Source: Acidimicrobiia bacterium (lineage in GTDB: Bacteria; Actinomycetota; Acidimicrobiia; Acidimicrobiales; AC-14). Taken from it: 6,534 nt of DNA. The stretch covers positions 1-6,534 of the forward strand of contig JAFAUA010000253.1 of assembly GCA_019243595.1 (NCBI GenBank). Reading direction: 5' to 3'. Every line of letters begins with the position of its first letter. Position 1 is the stretch's first letter. The translations under genes were made by a program, and so were the position numbers. Below are positions 6,071-6,534 of this stretch, in pieces. The notes beneath the pieces were generated by a model. It had not been told where the DNA came from, did not search any database, and saw nothing but the letters and a program-made list of their open reading frames with translations.

Positions 6071-6497
6071 AGATCCAGCGAAGGACGCCCTTGCGCCAGG
6101 CGTAGAGAAGGCCCAGAGCCAGGACGACGATGAAAATCACCATCTCGACCAGCCCGAAGACGGCCATTGCATCCAGGCGCACGGCCCACGGAAAGATGAA
6201 CACCGCCTCGACGTCGAACATCACGAAGAGGAGGGCGAAGATGTAGTACCGGACGTGGCTCTGCGACCACCCGCTGCCCACCGGATCGACGCCGCACTCG
6301 TAGTTCAGGTACTTCTGCGGCTGCGGCCGGGTCGGCCGCACCAGGCGCCCCACGCCGAGCATGAGCCCGACCATGAGGACTGCCGCTCCGCCGAAGATGG
6401 CGACCGTCAGGTACTGCCGAACGAAGTCGGAGAACGTGGGCGGGTGGACCACGTGGGCCGCGGCGAGCATCGGCCCGAATCTAGTGAACGCATTCAC
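6069..6497 (-). CDS. nuoA: NADH-quinone oxidoreductase subunit A
   Basis: This small membrane subunit (ND3 family) contacts NuoH and the quinone chamber. It has up to 142 residues; the family is usually 115-145. Three hydrophobic helices lie at about 29-50, 84-106 and 112-133. The long loop between the first two has the signature YECGVDPVG (66-74) with Cys68, the residue whose exposure marks the deactive state in mitochondrial enzymes. Helix 2 has FDVEAVFIFPWAV (94-106) with Asp95 and Glu97. The start is uncertain. GTG at 6497 is the furthest start seen; ATG at 6470 (residue 10) would give 133 residues and also suits the family. Neither has a clear ribosome site. The GTG overlaps a possible upstream stop as GTGA. 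It is the first nuo gene of the cluster, and the operon promoter, if just upstream, lies outside the window. Confidence 0.95.
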   Translation of the reverse strand: MNAFTRFGPMLAAAHVVHPPTFSDFVRQYLTVAIFGGAAVLMVGLMLGVGRLVRPTRPQPQKYLNYECGVDPVGSGWSQSHVRYYIFALLFVMFDVEAVFIFPWAVRLDAMAVFGLVEMVIFIVVLALGLLYAWRKGVLRWI

Positions 6498-6508
6498 ACC
6501 CAGCCAAA

Positions 6509-6520
6509 GCCAAGCTTGGC
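6509..6520. other. 12-bp perfect palindrome upstream of nuoA
   Basis: GCCAAGCTTGGC reads the same on both strands and lies 11 bp upstream of the GTG proposed for nuoA. It could be an operator half-site pair or a small hairpin in the leader, or simply chance within the end of an upstream gene. With only 37 bases upstream of nuoA visible, no function can be assigned. Confidence 0.35.
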
Positions 6521-6534
6521 GATGAGAATGGAGG

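Overview
The whole window is one minus-strand gene cluster for a respiratory complex I (NDH-1). In transcription order, from the right edge to the left, it reads nuoA, nuoB, nuoC, nuoD, nuoH, nuoI, nuoJ, nuoK and the first 412 codons of nuoL, which runs off the left edge. No gene is supported on the plus strand; its long open frames are GC-rich shadows of the nuo genes. The base composition is high GC, start codons are often GTG or TTG, and the genes are packed end to end. This suggests a high-GC bacterium, most likely an actinobacterium (an Acidimicrobiia-like lineage is possible), but the lineage is inferred only from protein style.

Layout, right to left: 6498-6534 is a short stretch upstream of nuoA with a 12-bp palindrome and possibly the tail of another minus-strand gene. 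nuoA (6497-6069) is followed after 11 bp by nuoB (6057-5545). nuoC (5558-4731) overlaps nuoB by 14 bp and nuoD (4731-3562) by 1 bp. nuoH (3565-2540) overlaps nuoD by 4 bp and nuoI (2540-2058) by 1 bp. nuoJ (2045-1557), nuoK (1552-1253) and nuoL (1237 to the edge) follow with gaps of 12, 4 and 15 bp. There is no gene-free stretch over 300 bp, and I see no terminator or internal promoter, so this looks like one polycistronic, translationally coupled operon.

Function: NuoB, C, D and I form the peripheral arm next to the membrane. They carry cluster N2 (NuoB), N6a and N6b (NuoI), and the quinone chamber (NuoB/NuoD with NuoH). NuoA, H, J, K and L are membrane subunits that couple quinone reduction to proton pumping. 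nuoM and nuoN would be expected beyond the left edge.

The most notable point is what is missing. The canonical order is nuoA-B-C-D-E-F-G-H-I-J-K-L-M-N, but here nuoD runs directly into nuoH with a GTGA overlap, so nuoE, nuoF and nuoG (the NADH-oxidising module) are absent from the locus. In parallel, NuoD and NuoH depart from the usual consensus at quinone-chamber positions: the quinone-ligating Tyr of NuoD is Trp91, and the conserved Glu-Arg after TM1 and a Glu in the PFD loop of NuoH are replaced. NuoC carries an acidic, Lys/Arg-free insert of about 60 residues. Together these suggest a divergent, possibly NADH-independent or N-module-swapping complex I. The electron donor cannot be read from this window.
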